NCBI RefSeq assembly: GCF_021390515.1
Contig: NZ_JAJUXI010000008.1
Span: 1 to 64,000 of the forward strand
DNA length: 64,000 nucleotides
Source of the DNA: Dyadobacter sp. CY326
Lineage (GTDB): Bacteria > Bacteroidota > Bacteroidia > Cytophagales > Spirosomataceae
Direction of reading: 5' to 3'
Below, piece by piece: positions 45,890 to 56,280 of this stretch (positions are counted from its first letter, which is position 1; each line of letters starts with the position of its first letter). The translations under genes and the position numbers were made by a program. The notes below the pieces were generated by a model, which made no database searches, was not told the origin of the DNA, and worked only from the letters and a program-made list of their open reading frames with translations.

Positions 45890-46927
45890 TTAAACCAAAA
45901 TCTGCGTGTTAACGCGTGGGATCACTTCCTCGCCAATCAGTTTGATCGTTTTCAGCAGTTGCGCTTGTGTTAATCCGGCGTTATCCATTTGGAAGGTAAA
46001 CCGGGAAATGCCTCCCAATGCTTCGCTGTGCCGAACGATTTTGTCCGCAACTTCTTGCGGATTACCGATTACATATGCGCCGTAATGGCTCATTTGCGCA
46101 TCAAAACTTCTGCGCGTGACAGGCTGCCAGCCCCGCTCCCGCCCAAGCCGGGTAATGATTTCGGCGTGTCCCGGATAATAATCAGCAATTGCCTGCTCCG
46201 TTGTGTCAGCCACGTAACCAAACGAATGCAATCCAACCTGCAACTGCTCTGGTGAGAATCCGGCTTCTCTTCCAGCTTCTCTATAAAGATCAACCAATGG
46301 TCTGAACCGGTGCGTTTCACCGCCGATCACAGCAACCATTAACGGCAAGCCTAATGAGCCCGCCCGGATAAACGATTCAGGCGTGCCGCCAACACCCAGC
46401 CAAACGGGCAATTGCTTTTGCAACGGTCTTGGATAAATCGGCTGGTTGTTGAGCGCAGGACGAAATTTGCCCGACCAGGTCACCGACTCATTGTCCCGAA
46501 TGTTGAGCAAAAGATGCAGTTTTTCAACGAACAGCTGATCATAATCCTTCAAATTGAAGCCAAAAAGCGGAAATGCGTCAACCGATGAGCCACGTCCCAC
46601 AACCATCTCAGCACGCCCTTTGGAAATCAGGTCAAGCGTCGCATATTCCTGAAAAACGCGGACAGGATCAGCCGCGCTCAACACCGTAACTGCACTGGTC
46701 AACTTTATTTTCTTGGTCATTGCAGCCGCAGCAGCCAGGATAATAGCCGGCGCCGAGTCCAGAAACTGCTTTTTATGGTGCTCTCCAATGCCGAAAACAT
46801 GCAGGCCGGACGCATCAGCAAAGGCGATTCGTTCCAATAATTCACTCATTGCATCCACGCTGCTCAACGTGTTCCCGCTTTCGTTGTCTACCATTGCAGA
46901 AGCAAAACTGTCAATTCCAATTTCCAT
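45890..46927 (-). CDS. LLM-class flavin-dependent oxidoreductase
   Basis: A 345-residue luciferase-like monooxygenase. The opening strand MEIGIDSFAS, FADASGLHVFGIGEHH, LTSAVTVLSAADPVRVFQEYATLDLISKGRAEMVVGRGS and PVWLGVGGTPES fit the family. It uses FMNH2 or F420 to oxidise an organic substrate in the cytoplasm. The substrate is unknown, and the cofactor choice is not settled by sequence. It is a single gene with no operon partner. Confidence 0.9.
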   Translation of the reverse strand: MEIGIDSFASAMVDNESGNTLSSVDAMSELLERIAFADASGLHVFGIGEHHKKQFLDSAPAIILAAAAAMTKKIKLTSAVTVLSAADPVRVFQEYATLDLISKGRAEMVVGRGSSVDAFPLFGFNLKDYDQLFVEKLHLLLNIRDNESVTWSGKFRPALNNQPIYPRPLQKQLPVWLGVGGTPESFIRAGSLGLPLMVAVIGGETHRFRPLVDLYREAGREAGFSPEQLQVGLHSFGYVADTTEQAIADYYPGHAEIITRLGRERGWQPVTRRSFDAQMSHYGAYVIGNPQEVADKIVRHSEALGGISRFTFQMDNAGLTQAQLLKTIKLIGEEVIPRVNTQILV

Positions 46928-47355
46928 ATATCAATGATGGGTTATACGCTTTTAAAATGTATGTTTATCTTATAGTAAACACAAAACTCACCTGCTTCGG
47001 CACCAAAAAAAGGAGCAGTAAACAAAAGTATACCACTATCCTTTGGTATAGTGCCTGTGAACCTGCTGCGTTTCGGTTTCAAATCTGGAACCGCTGCTTG
47101 TCGCTCTCTTTTCTCCAAAATTTTATGTTAATCCAAGGTTAATCTGCAATTAACGTAATGGTAATATAGGCTGTCTACATTTGCGCCTGGTTAACGTGTC
47201 GGCTGAGATAAGGGGAGCTTCAAGGCTTTTAAAATTCCAAAAAAGTTTACGAACCAATGACAACATTGCGTGCCTAAAAACATGCCCTGTAAGCTTATGC
47301 CCAATTTTCAGCCTGGCACCATCACCACTCCTATAATTCACCAAACGAACAGAAA
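46928..47355. other. Intergenic region upstream of the Oar-like receptor
   Basis: The 428 nt between divergent genes hold no convincing gene. A palindrome with 7-bp arms TATACCA (47029-47035) and TGGTATA (47044-47050) may be an operator. TACATTTG at 47176-47183 is an exact -7 match for the receptor gene, though its -33 element is unclear. Confidence 0.45.
47176..47183 (+). promoter_or_regulatory. Possible -7 element for the Oar-like receptor
   Basis: TACATTTG exactly matches TAnnTTTG and implies a 5' leader of about 165 nt. No TTG at good spacing was found, so the call is tentative. Confidence 0.4.
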
Positions 47356-50300
47356 ATGATGAGATTAATTACCGGATGCCTGCTTGTGTGGGCCTTGTTA
47401 TTGTTCGCCGCGCCCGCTTCCATGGGGCAAGGCAACGAAGCCACAATCGTCGGGAAAGTTTCCGAACTTAAAGAAGGCCCGATCGTCGGCGCCACAGTCA
47501 TTGTCAAAAACGAATCGACTGGTTTTCAGGCCGGCACGGTGACGGACGCCAATGGCGACTACATTATCAAGCAATTGCCATTGGGATCGCCTTATTCCAT
47601 TACGGTTTCCTACATTGGTTATGGTGAGCAGAAAAAAACGGGTTATGCATTGAATCAAGGTGATCAGCTGCGTTTAAATTTTGGTCTGGAAACAAGCGCA
47701 ACGGAGCTACAAGCAGTGGAAATCGTTGCTAACTCGCTGAAAAACACAGTCGTAACATTGGGTGCTTCTACGCCGGTTACTGCAAAAGACATTGCACGCC
47801 TGCCTGTGAACGGCCGTAACTTTACAACGCTGATTGACCTTTCTCCGTTAAGCAACGGAAGCAGCTTGGGCGGCCAGCTGGCGTCTTCAACCAACTACAC
47901 CATTGACGGGATGACATCGCGCGGAACGGTTGCGGGAGGAAGCACGCAAAGCGCTTATTCCATCTCCATGGAAGCAATCAGGGAATTCAAAGTCGTTACC
48001 AACGAATACGACGTGACAATGGGTCGCGCGGGTGGTGGAACGATCAGCACGGTGACAAAATCGGGAACAAACCAGCTTTCAGGAAGTGCATTCAACTTCA
48101 TGAGAACGGACTGGCTTTCAAGCCCTTTTGATTTGAGAGGAAACAAAAGAACGCAGGAATTCTCTACATATCAATATGGTTTCTCCCTCGGCGGACCGAT
48201 TTTGAAAGACAAATTGCACTTCTTCGTGGCATGGGATCACCAGGCTGACTCACGTCCGCTTTACATTGCCAACATTCTTTCTCCTGCGGACGAAGCTGCA
48301 AACAAGGTTACAAGAGCAACGCTTGACAAGTTTGTTGACATTGCGCGCACCAAATATGGTGTTTCTGACAATCCGCAGTTTGGTGCTTTTGACAAACAAA
48401 AAGGAACAGACGCATTCTTCGCAAAGATCGACTGGCAGCTTAACTCGAAAAACTTGCTTTCAATCCGTGATAACATGGTTCGGGAAGATGATCAGCTTTC
48501 GGAAGGAGATAACTCGGGAATCAACTTCTATGAATCTTATATCAACAGAAAGAAGTTTGACAACAGCTTAATGGCTTCTTTGAGAACCATTTTGAGCCCA
48601 AAAATTACAAATGAACTGAAAGCGCAGCATTTCTATGAAGATGTGGCTGTTCAGCCAAGCACAGATTTGCCTGCACAAGGCATTCCCCGCGCAATCGTTG
48701 AAAACGTGGAATCTGTTTCAGGAACAAGCACTTATCTTAACTCAATCCAGATCGGCGGACAGCGCTTCTCGCCCGAATGGTTCAAAGGAAATGTGTTGCA
48801 ACTGGTTGATAACGTCTATTATAACACCGGCAAGATCAACTTCACATTCGGAATTGACCTGATGTACAATGTGATGCATTCGCGTTACGGAAGCGAGATG
48901 AACGGTCGTTTTTACTTCACTGGAATCGACAATTTCAACAACCTGAAACCTTATCGTTACGCACGTGAAATTTATGTTGCAGAGGAAGAAAGTCAGAAAG
49001 TAAAGTCGCTTAGCTCAGCCATTTATGCGCAAATGGAAACGAAGCTTGCTATTGGACTTGAAATGATGGCCGGTCTTCGTCTGGACAACACGCGTTATCT
49101 GAACAAGGCGAATTTCAGCCAGGTTGTTTTCGATGAGTTGGGAATTCGCACGAATAACACCATCAACACATTGCAATTGCAGCCACGCGTGCAGTTTACC
49201 TGGGATGTAAACGAACAAAGCAAAGACGTGATCCGCTTCGGAGCAGGTGTTTTCGGTTCGGCTTTGAATCCATATTCAATGGTCAACAACATGCTTTTCG
49301 ACGGTTCGAAAGTGGCTTCGGTCGAAATTCAGGGAGATCTAGTTCCTACACCTGAATTTGTCAAATACAGAAACGACCCTTCCACAGCTCCCGGCGCGGA
49401 ATTGTTCAACACGCCTGGCATTGAAAGGTTGATCACGATCAACACCAACAGCCCGGACGCGAAGATTCCTGTTTTGTACAAAACTAACTTCTCCTACAAT
49501 CACTTTTTCAGCGACCGCCTGCGTGTAGGCGTTAGCGGATATGCTTCATGGGCGCGCAATAATTACATGTACATTGACCGCAACATGGTGGAAGATCCTT
49601 TCTTCCGCCTCGCTGCCGAAGCTAATCGTGGTGTGTATGTGCCTTCTGCTTCTATCAATGCAGCCAATGGTGCGACGAACTGGCTTAACGGACGTAAAAC
49701 GAAAAAAGTGGGACGTGTGCTTGAATTGGTGAGCGAAGGAAAGAAAAACCAGTATGCCGTGGTAATCGACGGAACTTACCGTTACTTCAAAGACGGTCAG
49801 ATCACTGCTTCTTACACTTGGAACGACTCTAAGGATAACACATCTTACAACGGTAACGTGGCGAACACGGCTACATTGGATCAGATGGTGGTCGATGATC
49901 CGCGTGATTTGAGCAAAATGAATTATGCAAACAACCAATTCCGTCAAAAAGTGGTGTTCTACGGAACGGCTCCAAGTTTCTGGGGAATATCGGTGGGTGT
50001 GCGTTATTCAGGCATCGGCGGAACACGTTACAGTCTGGCAGTTAGCGGTAACATGAATGGTGACTTCGTGTCATCGAACGACTTGCCATATGTGTATGAC
50101 GTAAACAGCGCTGGAACTCCTGAATACTTGAAAACTGGAATCCAGGCAATTCTGGACAATCCGGAAGCTGAACAAAGCATCAAAAACTACATTCGTGACA
50201 ACATGGGTAAAGTGGCTGAGCGTAACGGCGGGATCAACGATTTCTACGGCGTTTGGGATTTGCGTTTGACGAAGCGTTTCAAAGTTTATAACAAACACGG

Positions 50301-50514
50301 CATTGAGCTTTCTGTGGATGCATTCAATGTTGCCAACTTGTTGAACAAAGATTGGGGTGTGGGATATAACCTGGGCAAGCAAAACCTTTATTCGATCAAA
50401 AGCTTTGATAAAACGAAGGAGCAGTTTGTTTACAACGTGACCAAAGGAGCTGGTGTATCGAGCTTAACCGGAAGCCCTTACCAGATTCAGCTGGGATTGC
50501 GCTACGCGTTCTAA
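47356..50514 (+). CDS. TonB-dependent receptor with carboxypeptidase-regulatory-like domain (Oar-like)
   Basis: A 1052-residue outer-membrane protein. A signal peptide (about 1-24) is followed by a CarboxypepD_reg-like domain (GPIVGATVIVKNESTGFQAG to YIGYGEQKK) and a plug (LPVNGRNFTTLIDLSPL, STNYTIDGM). A large barrel ends in LGLRYAF. It lacks a SusC-type signature and has no SusD partner, which places it with Oar-like receptors. These are implicated in peptide, siderophore or protein uptake and export. A strong terminator follows. The ligand is unknown. Confidence 0.9.
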   Translation: MMRLITGCLLVWALLLFAAPASMGQGNEATIVGKVSELKEGPIVGATVIVKNESTGFQAGTVTDANGDYIIKQLPLGSPYSITVSYIGYGEQKKTGYALNQGDQLRLNFGLETSATELQAVEIVANSLKNTVVTLGASTPVTAKDIARLPVNGRNFTTLIDLSPLSNGSSLGGQLASSTNYTIDGMTSRGTVAGGSTQSAYSISMEAIREFKVVTNEYDVTMGRAGGGTISTVTKSGTNQLSGSAFNFMRTDWLSSPFDLRGNKRTQEFSTYQYGFSLGGPILKDKLHFFVAWDHQADSRPLYIANILSPADEAANKVTRATLDKFVDIARTKYGVSDNPQFGAFDKQKGTDAFFAKIDWQLNSKNLLSIRDNMVREDDQLSEGDNSGINFYESYINRKKFDNSLMASLRTILSPKITNELKAQHFYEDVAVQPSTDLPAQGIPRAIVENVESVSGTSTYLNSIQIGGQRFSPEWFKGNVLQLVDNVYYNTGKINFTFGIDLMYNVMHSRYGSEMNGRFYFTGIDNFNNLKPYRYAREIYVAEEESQKVKSLSSAIYAQMETKLAIGLEMMAGLRLDNTRYLNKANFSQVVFDELGIRTNNTINTLQLQPRVQFTWDVNEQSKDVIRFGAGVFGSALNPYSMVNNMLFDGSKVASVEIQGDLVPTPEFVKYRNDPSTAPGAELFNTPGIERLITINTNSPDAKIPVLYKTNFSYNHFFSDRLRVGVSGYASWARNNYMYIDRNMVEDPFFRLAAEANRGVYVPSASINAANGATNWLNGRKTKKVGRVLELVSEGKKNQYAVVIDGTYRYFKDGQITASYTWNDSKDNTSYNGNVANTATLDQMVVDDPRDLSKMNYANNQFRQKVVFYGTAPSFWGISVGVRYSGIGGTRYSLAVSGNMNGDFVSSNDLPYVYDVNSAGTPEYLKTGIQAILDNPEAEQSIKNYIRDNMGKVAERNGGINDFYGVWDLRLTKRFKVYNKHGIELSVDAFNVANLLNKDWGVGYNLGKQNLYSIKSFDKTKEQFVYNVTKGAGVSSLTGSPYQIQLGLRYAF

Positions 50515-50539
50515 CTGAAAAAATAGTAATAAAAGACCG

Positions 50540-50574
50540 ATCGGCTGCTTTGCAAAAGGCAGCCGATTTTTTTG
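50540..50574 (+). terminator. Strong rho-independent terminator of the Oar-like receptor
   Basis: Perfect 9-bp GC-rich arms (50540-50548 and 50559-50567) with a 10-nt loop, followed by T7, 26 nt past the stop. Confidence 0.9.
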
Positions 50575-50639
50575 TGGCATAATGTTTTAGCAGACCAGGG
50601 ACGAAATGTTGGTTACTAAATTGCTTCAAAAATCAGTGC

Positions 50640-53492
50640 ATGGGAGACCCATCTAAACCCTTCAATACCGATAACGCGTCAGAACTACTGCGTCTTGAAC
50701 TCGCCCTCGAATCAGCCGGAATAGGAACATGGGAACTTGATTTCCAAACCAATCAAGTGCGTTGGTGCCGCAGGGCAAAAAAGCTTTTCCGTTACGCCGG
50801 CGAGAACATCATTGATCTGCAAGAGCTCATCGAGCAGATTGACCCAAAAGACAGGAATGCATTCCGGACAGAAATAGAACGCGCTACGCATAGCCGCGCT
50901 ACGCCTAACCCCGCTCCTGCTTCATTTTCATTGGAATTTCGCACCATTGACGACAGTTGCGGCGATTATTGCTGGCTGCTTTGCAAAGGCCAGCTGCATG
51001 TGGATGCCGAAACAAATGATGCGCGACTTTCCGGAACGTTCATTGATGTTACCAAACAAGTTGAGGACCAGCTGCTGCTGAAAGAACAGCAAAAGCACGC
51101 ACGCAGCTTCCAGACAATTGTAGAGCAGGCGCCCATGGCGATCGGGCTTTTGAAAGGGCCGGAACTTGTCATTGAGCTTGCCAATGAGCCAATGATCAGT
51201 TATTGGGGTAAAGATGCATCTGTGATCGGCAAACCGCTTCGTGATGCGATTCCCGAGCTTGAAGGTCAGCCGTTTCTCGATATTCTGGATAACATTCTCA
51301 TCACGGGCGAAGAATACAGTTCGAAGGGTGCAAAGGTCCTGCTGGAAGTTGGCGGCAAGATGGAAACCTTTTATTTTGATTTTACTTACAAACCCATATT
51401 CAATAGCGACGGTGAAATTTATGGCATAATCAACATGTCCATAGATGTTACCGATCAGCTGCTTGCGAAAAAAGCGCTCGAAGAAAGCGAATCGAAGTTG
51501 CGGACCGTGATTGCCTCAGCACCTGCCGCCATTGGCTTGTTCGTAGGCCGTGACTTGCGCGTTGAATTGCCCAATCAGGCATTCATTGACATTGTAGGAA
51601 AAGGCCCGGACATTATTGGCGTTCCGCTTCGCGGTGTGATGCCGGAACTTGAAAGCCAGCCGTTCCTGCAAATTCTGGACGACGTGTACACAACAGGCGT
51701 GACTTACAAAAGCTTCGGAACGCAGGTCAACATTGTTCAGCAAGGCGTCATGACCCAAAATTATTACGATATCACCTATTCTCCCGTTTACGACAACGAA
51801 GGAAAAGTGTACGCGATTTTGGACATTGCCATTGATGTAACGGAACGTGTGAGCATTGAAAAGCAGATTGAAGAAAGCCAGATGCAGCTGCTCGCATTGT
51901 TTGAGCAATCGCCCATCGGGATTGCCATCATTCAGCAGGAAGACCTGAGGTTTGCAATGGCCAATCCATTTTACGGCAAGCTCGTCGGAAGGAAACCGGA
52001 GGACATTGTTGGAAAACCTTTACTGGAAGCGCTTCCCGAAATCAAAGGCCAGGGCTTTGACATTCTGCTGCGCGGCGTTATGGCAACCGGGATTCCGTTT
52101 TTGGCAAAAGAGCAACCTGTCGATATCATGCTTGACGGTGTTTTGCAAAAAATTTACGTGGACATGGCTTATCAGCCTCAGCGCGACCGGGAAGGTAACA
52201 TTGTCGGTGTTCTGGTTGTAGCAACTGATCTGACGGAGCAGGTTGTCAGCCGTAAAAAGATAGAAGAAACCGAAGCTTTCCTGCGCGGGGCAATCGAACT
52301 TGCACAATTGGGCACATTCTCTATCGACCTGCAAACGGATGTAATGTATTTCTCCGACCGCATGAGACATTGGTTTGCTTTGGAAAAAGATGAACTGATC
52401 AACTTTAAAAAGGCTTATGACGCAATCAGCAAAGCAGATTTGCCAGCTGTGCAGGCCGCTGTGAACCAAGCCATTGCACCAGATTCAGACGGGCTTTATG
52501 ACATGGAATACGCAATGGATCGTCAAAAAACGGGTTATGCCAGAGTGTTGCACGCTCAAGGTAAGGTGTTTTACGACGAAAATGGAAAACCAACGATAAT
52601 GATCGGGACGGCGCAAGATGTTACACAGCAACGGAAAGTGAAACTTGCGCTCGAAATGCAGGTGCAGGAACGAACCGAACAACTCGAGTCTATGAACGAA
52701 GAGCTGGCAGCGATCAATGAGGAATATCTTGCAACGAATGAAGAACTCTCCGATTCGAACAACAGGCTTCAACAGTCAAATGTTAATTTGCAGCAGTTTG
52801 CCTACGTCGCCTCACACGATTTGCAGGAGCCGCTGCGGAAAATCCAAACATTCTCAAATTTGCTCGCCACAAGATACAGTCCTGTCCTTGGAGAAGGGAT
52901 TGATTATTTGCACCGCATGCAGGCAGCCGCGAAACGCATGTCGGAACTGATTAATGATTTGCTTGAATTTTCGCACATTACTTCTCAAAAAGACGCAGTC
53001 GGGACGGTTTCGCTTGACACGGTTATTAAGGAAATTCTGAATGATCTCGAATTGTCTGTTACAGAATCAGGCGCCGTTATTTCAGTCGCAAGCTTGCCAG
53101 ACGTTCTTGGCGACAAAACCCAGCTCAGCCAGCTTTTCCTGAACCTGCTGAGCAATGCGCTGAAATTCAAAAAGCCGGATGTGCAGCCGATCATTGACAT
53201 CACCTGCGAACTGATTTTCAGCACAGACCTTCCAGCATCATTGAATGTGGCCCGCCCGGCGTCTTCTTATCACAAGATTGCAGTCTCGGACAACGGAATC
53301 GGATTTGACCAGCAATATGCAGACCGGATTTTCCAGTTATTCCAGCGCCTGCATGGCCGAAGTGAATATTCCGGCACCGGCATCGGCCTCGCTATTTGCG
53401 AACGCGTTGCCGCCAGTCACGGCGGAGGCATTTCGGTCGTTAGCGAGCCGGGAATCGGAACAACTTTCAGTGTTTTTTTCCCTTTCGGGTAA
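50640..53492 (+). CDS. Soluble multi-PAS sensor histidine kinase
   Basis: A 950-residue cytoplasmic kinase without clear membrane segments. It has about five tandem PAS-type domains: one opening near residue 15, similar repeats at about 150-280, 290-410 and 420-540, and a PAS_3-type domain at about 550-670. A short coiled coil leads to HisKA with phospho-acceptor H726 in VASHDLQEPLRK. HATPase_c has DNGIGFD and SGTGIGLAICERV. The three middle PAS units are alike (ATGIPF/TTGVTY turns), which suggests internal duplication. There is no receiver and no adjacent response regulator. The sensed signal is unknown. Confidence 0.93.
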   Translation: MGDPSKPFNTDNASELLRLELALESAGIGTWELDFQTNQVRWCRRAKKLFRYAGENIIDLQELIEQIDPKDRNAFRTEIERATHSRATPNPAPASFSLEFRTIDDSCGDYCWLLCKGQLHVDAETNDARLSGTFIDVTKQVEDQLLLKEQQKHARSFQTIVEQAPMAIGLLKGPELVIELANEPMISYWGKDASVIGKPLRDAIPELEGQPFLDILDNILITGEEYSSKGAKVLLEVGGKMETFYFDFTYKPIFNSDGEIYGIINMSIDVTDQLLAKKALEESESKLRTVIASAPAAIGLFVGRDLRVELPNQAFIDIVGKGPDIIGVPLRGVMPELESQPFLQILDDVYTTGVTYKSFGTQVNIVQQGVMTQNYYDITYSPVYDNEGKVYAILDIAIDVTERVSIEKQIEESQMQLLALFEQSPIGIAIIQQEDLRFAMANPFYGKLVGRKPEDIVGKPLLEALPEIKGQGFDILLRGVMATGIPFLAKEQPVDIMLDGVLQKIYVDMAYQPQRDREGNIVGVLVVATDLTEQVVSRKKIEETEAFLRGAIELAQLGTFSIDLQTDVMYFSDRMRHWFALEKDELINFKKAYDAISKADLPAVQAAVNQAIAPDSDGLYDMEYAMDRQKTGYARVLHAQGKVFYDENGKPTIMIGTAQDVTQQRKVKLALEMQVQERTEQLESMNEELAAINEEYLATNEELSDSNNRLQQSNVNLQQFAYVASHDLQEPLRKIQTFSNLLATRYSPVLGEGIDYLHRMQAAAKRMSELINDLLEFSHITSQKDAVGTVSLDTVIKEILNDLELSVTESGAVISVASLPDVLGDKTQLSQLFLNLLSNALKFKKPDVQPIIDITCELIFSTDLPASLNVARPASSYHKIAVSDNGIGFDQQYADRIFQLFQRLHGRSEYSGTGIGLAICERVAASHGGGISVVSEPGIGTTFSVFFPFG

Positions 53493-53544
53493 ATGACAAA
53501 ATTGATTTTTATAAAAAGCAAAACATTACATTCACGATAAGCAA

Positions 53545-53841
53545 ATGGCAGTAATCAAATTAAAATGTGTTGAAATCGGACGCGGAAAGTCTTTCACATC
53601 CGAGGCGCAGCAAGCCGAAGACGCCGAATTCGGCGGCACGATTTTTCTCGAAAAAGCCGTTGCCGAAAACGACGCCTCGCTTGAATTAATTGAGCAGCAT
53701 TTTACTGCGGCCGATCTCTGCACCATTGAAGTAAGACAATCCCAGGAAGTTGTAACGACCATTCAGGGCATCATTCGCTCTTTCGAAAACAACGGCGACG
53801 ACCAGCAAACGCTTCTGGATCTGGAAATTGAACTTTTGTGA
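53545..53841 (+). CDS. Small conserved-looking hypothetical protein
   Basis: A 98-residue acidic protein with no signal or membrane segment. Sequence features are KLKCVEIGRGKSFTSEAQQAEDAEFGG and a C-terminal IIRSFENNGDDQQTLLDLEIE. No family is recognised. The intact frame, good length and 52-nt distance after the kinase support a real gene, possibly in the same transcript. It converges with the hydrolase, with 4 nt between stops. Confidence 0.55.
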   Translation: MAVIKLKCVEIGRGKSFTSEAQQAEDAEFGGTIFLEKAVAENDASLELIEQHFTAADLCTIEVRQSQEVVTTIQGIIRSFENNGDDQQTLLDLEIELL

Positions 53842-53845
53842 GACA

Positions 53846-54850
53846 TTACTTTCCAGTTTCAGAAAGAAAGCTGATCAGTGGCGCAATGAATTGGTCATAA
53901 GCCTCAATGTGCGGCAAATGACCGGTTCCCGGAATTTCGACGAGCTTCGCTTGCGGTATTTTCTTTGCCGTTTCCCGTCCTAGCACCGGATAATTGCCCA
54001 ATGTCTCCTGCACGTCTTTCGGCGCTTTCGCTTTGCCAAGTGCCGTCCTGTCGCGCTGACCAATGATTAGCAACGTGGGCACTTTAATGTTTTGAAATTC
54101 ATAGGCGACCGGCTGCGTGAAGATCATATCGTAAGTCAATGCAGAATTCCAGGCAATGCGCGGGTAATCAATGTTATTCGTCCACCCGGCCAGAATATTG
54201 ACCCACTGATCATATTCCGGTTTCCATTTATTGTCATAATAATTTGTAAGCTGATATTGTTTGATCACCTCATAACTTTGCTTCAATTCACCGGCATACC
54301 ACTCTTCCACAGTCTGATAAGGAACTTTTACCTTCCAATCTTCCAGCCCTAGCGGGTTTTCCAAAATCAGTTTTTCAGTTGTTTCAGGAAACATCAATGC
54401 AAACCGCGTGGCGAGCATGCCGCCCATAGAATGCCCAAGAATGTTCGCTTTGGCAATGCCCAGACTATCCAAAATGCTTTTGGTGTTTTTGGCCAACAAT
54501 TGAAAACTGTATTGAATGCTTTCTGGCTTGGAAGATTTACCGAAACCAATTTGGTCAGGAATGATCACGCGGAAGCCTTTCGCCCGCAAATCTTTGGCCG
54601 TTCGCTCCCAGTAAGCACCCGAAAAATTTTTCCCATGCAAAAGCACGACCGTCTTGCCATTGGGCGTTGCCGGCTTGACATCCATATAGGCCATTTGCAA
54701 AGATTCCCCCTGGATCTTCAAATGGATAAACTGAACGGGATATGGATATGCAATGTTTTCAAGGTTGGTGGCCGACAAAACCTTTGGATCATTTTGCGCG
54801 AGCAGCGAGGTGCTGACTAACAGGCTTAAAATAAATAGGATGCGTATCAT
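53846..54850 (-). CDS. Secreted alpha/beta-hydrolase
   Basis: A 334-residue hydrolase with a signal peptide (about 1-18). The oxyanion segment LLHGKNFSG and nucleophile elbow GHSMGG with S141 are clear. The histidine is probably in IPGTGHLPH near the C terminus. LIIGQRDRTALGK supplies the acid region. It acts in the periplasm on an ester, lactone or similar substrate. It lies downstream of the DUF4153 gene on the same strand with a 58-nt gap, so they may share a transcript. Confidence 0.9.
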   Translation of the reverse strand: MIRILFILSLLVSTSLLAQNDPKVLSATNLENIAYPYPVQFIHLKIQGESLQMAYMDVKPATPNGKTVVLLHGKNFSGAYWERTAKDLRAKGFRVIIPDQIGFGKSSKPESIQYSFQLLAKNTKSILDSLGIAKANILGHSMGGMLATRFALMFPETTEKLILENPLGLEDWKVKVPYQTVEEWYAGELKQSYEVIKQYQLTNYYDNKWKPEYDQWVNILAGWTNNIDYPRIAWNSALTYDMIFTQPVAYEFQNIKVPTLLIIGQRDRTALGKAKAPKDVQETLGNYPVLGRETAKKIPQAKLVEIPGTGHLPHIEAYDQFIAPLISFLSETGK

Positions 54851-54908
54851 AGGAATGTAATTCAGAAATTTAGATGTTGATGAGTTTACCTAAAAATACG
54901 CATAATGT

Positions 54909-56153
54909 TTATTTGTAATTGAAAATCAACGGAAAAAGGAATGTTACAATCATCGTCCAGATGACATAAACCGGCAGATAAAATGCAATAACCTTCCCAA
55001 CTGCCGCCACATTGGTTTGCTTCGCGATGACCCGGAACAACTGCCCGGCGACGAGCAACAGATTGATCAAAATCAAAGCGTTGCTCCCCAAAACTGCCGC
55101 CCGGTTCGGTGTGATGCCCCATTCCGAAATCCGGAACAAAATGGCCGATATGGCAATGCCGTTGACTGCAATGGTGATGGCAGAGAGCAGAAAAAGCACC
55201 CAAACTTCCACATTAGCCTTGCCGGATTTCGCAGTCTCGGCAACAGAAAAGAAAATGATCGCCATTACACCGAGCAATAACAGATTGAAAATCAAAAGAA
55301 AATCACGGTCATTGTAAGGATCTTTTCCGGAGTAAACGATTGCCGCAAGATAAATCACCAGCATTACCAGCACCAACGGACTGAAAATCCGGGCAATAAC
55401 AGGTGAAACTTTGCCCACCAGCTGCGGGTTGGTCTGCGTGAGATAAGTGCCGACAATAGGCGCGGCAGCCAGCCCGAAAATGCCGAAATATTCGAAATAA
55501 AATTTCTGGATTTGCAAACCGATGAGCAGGAAAAGATTCACTGTAATGCCTGTCAATATGGCTCCCGCAATCAAAATAAGCGTCGTCATTACGATCAGAT
55601 CGCCATTGTAACGCAGATAACCCATCCGTCTATCCGCATCGGACCGGTTGTCTCCGACAAACGCAAAACCCAAAATTGCCCACAAAAAGAGAAGCAAATG
55701 AATGCAGGATAATGTCAGCGTATCACTGTTCTGATTGTTGGGAAGGAAGTTGATAAACAATAACCCAGCTAGCGTCGTGGCTGTTACGAGGGCGATTTTG
55801 CCAATTGACAAGCTATTTTTCCGAGCAAAATAAGCCGTTAACATAGGGAAAACCACAAAGCCAATGTTTCTTGGATAGAAGAATTCCTCATTAATGGAGA
55901 AAAATGATGGCAGCTTCGCGATCAAGCCGGCGATGAAGGACGCAACAATGACGAAAAGCAGTTCCTTTGAGCTGCCCCAGGAAATTTCATCATTGGAAAA
56001 ATTCAGTCGTTCGTGCCAAAAGCGAATGGCGACATTGTCCTTATGCTCCGGAAACAATGTTGAAAATGCCTGCTTAAAAGTCGGCTTGTCGGCCCGGTAT
56101 AACTTTTCAAGCTGGCCGGGATTGTCGAGATTGGATAGGATTTGCTCTCTCAT
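54909..56153 (-). CDS. DUF4153 multi-pass membrane protein
   Basis: A 414-residue protein with an N-terminal soluble stretch of about 75 residues and then about ten hydrophobic segments. The segment RISEWGITPNRAAVLGSNALILINL near residue 340 matches the DUF4153 family. The family has no known reaction; members are common in Bacteroidota and Firmicutes. A striking palindrome lies upstream at 56281-56299, between this gene and a divergent Crp/Fnr regulator. Confidence 0.75.
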   Translation of the reverse strand: MREQILSNLDNPGQLEKLYRADKPTFKQAFSTLFPEHKDNVAIRFWHERLNFSNDEISWGSSKELLFVIVASFIAGLIAKLPSFFSINEEFFYPRNIGFVVFPMLTAYFARKNSLSIGKIALVTATTLAGLLFINFLPNNQNSDTLTLSCIHLLLFLWAILGFAFVGDNRSDADRRMGYLRYNGDLIVMTTLILIAGAILTGITVNLFLLIGLQIQKFYFEYFGIFGLAAAPIVGTYLTQTNPQLVGKVSPVIARIFSPLVLVMLVIYLAAIVYSGKDPYNDRDFLLIFNLLLLGVMAIIFFSVAETAKSGKANVEVWVLFLLSAITIAVNGIAISAILFRISEWGITPNRAAVLGSNALILINLLLVAGQLFRVIAKQTNVAAVGKVIAFYLPVYVIWTMIVTFLFPLIFNYK

Positions 56154-56280
56154 GATGTTAATTTAAATTGCCCGTTTAAAATTGTTTATTTTGAAGGATT
56201 AGGCTGACGGCGTCGTGCACAACGCGCGGTTTGTTGGTATTTTGTGCTGCTATCAGTGATGATTTCAAAAAACTTAAAAG

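Noticed and set aside
46849..47142. Small plus-strand gene in the 46.9-47.3 kb spacer
   Set aside because: It overlaps the start of the LLM oxidoreductase on the other strand and its product has no recognisable feature.
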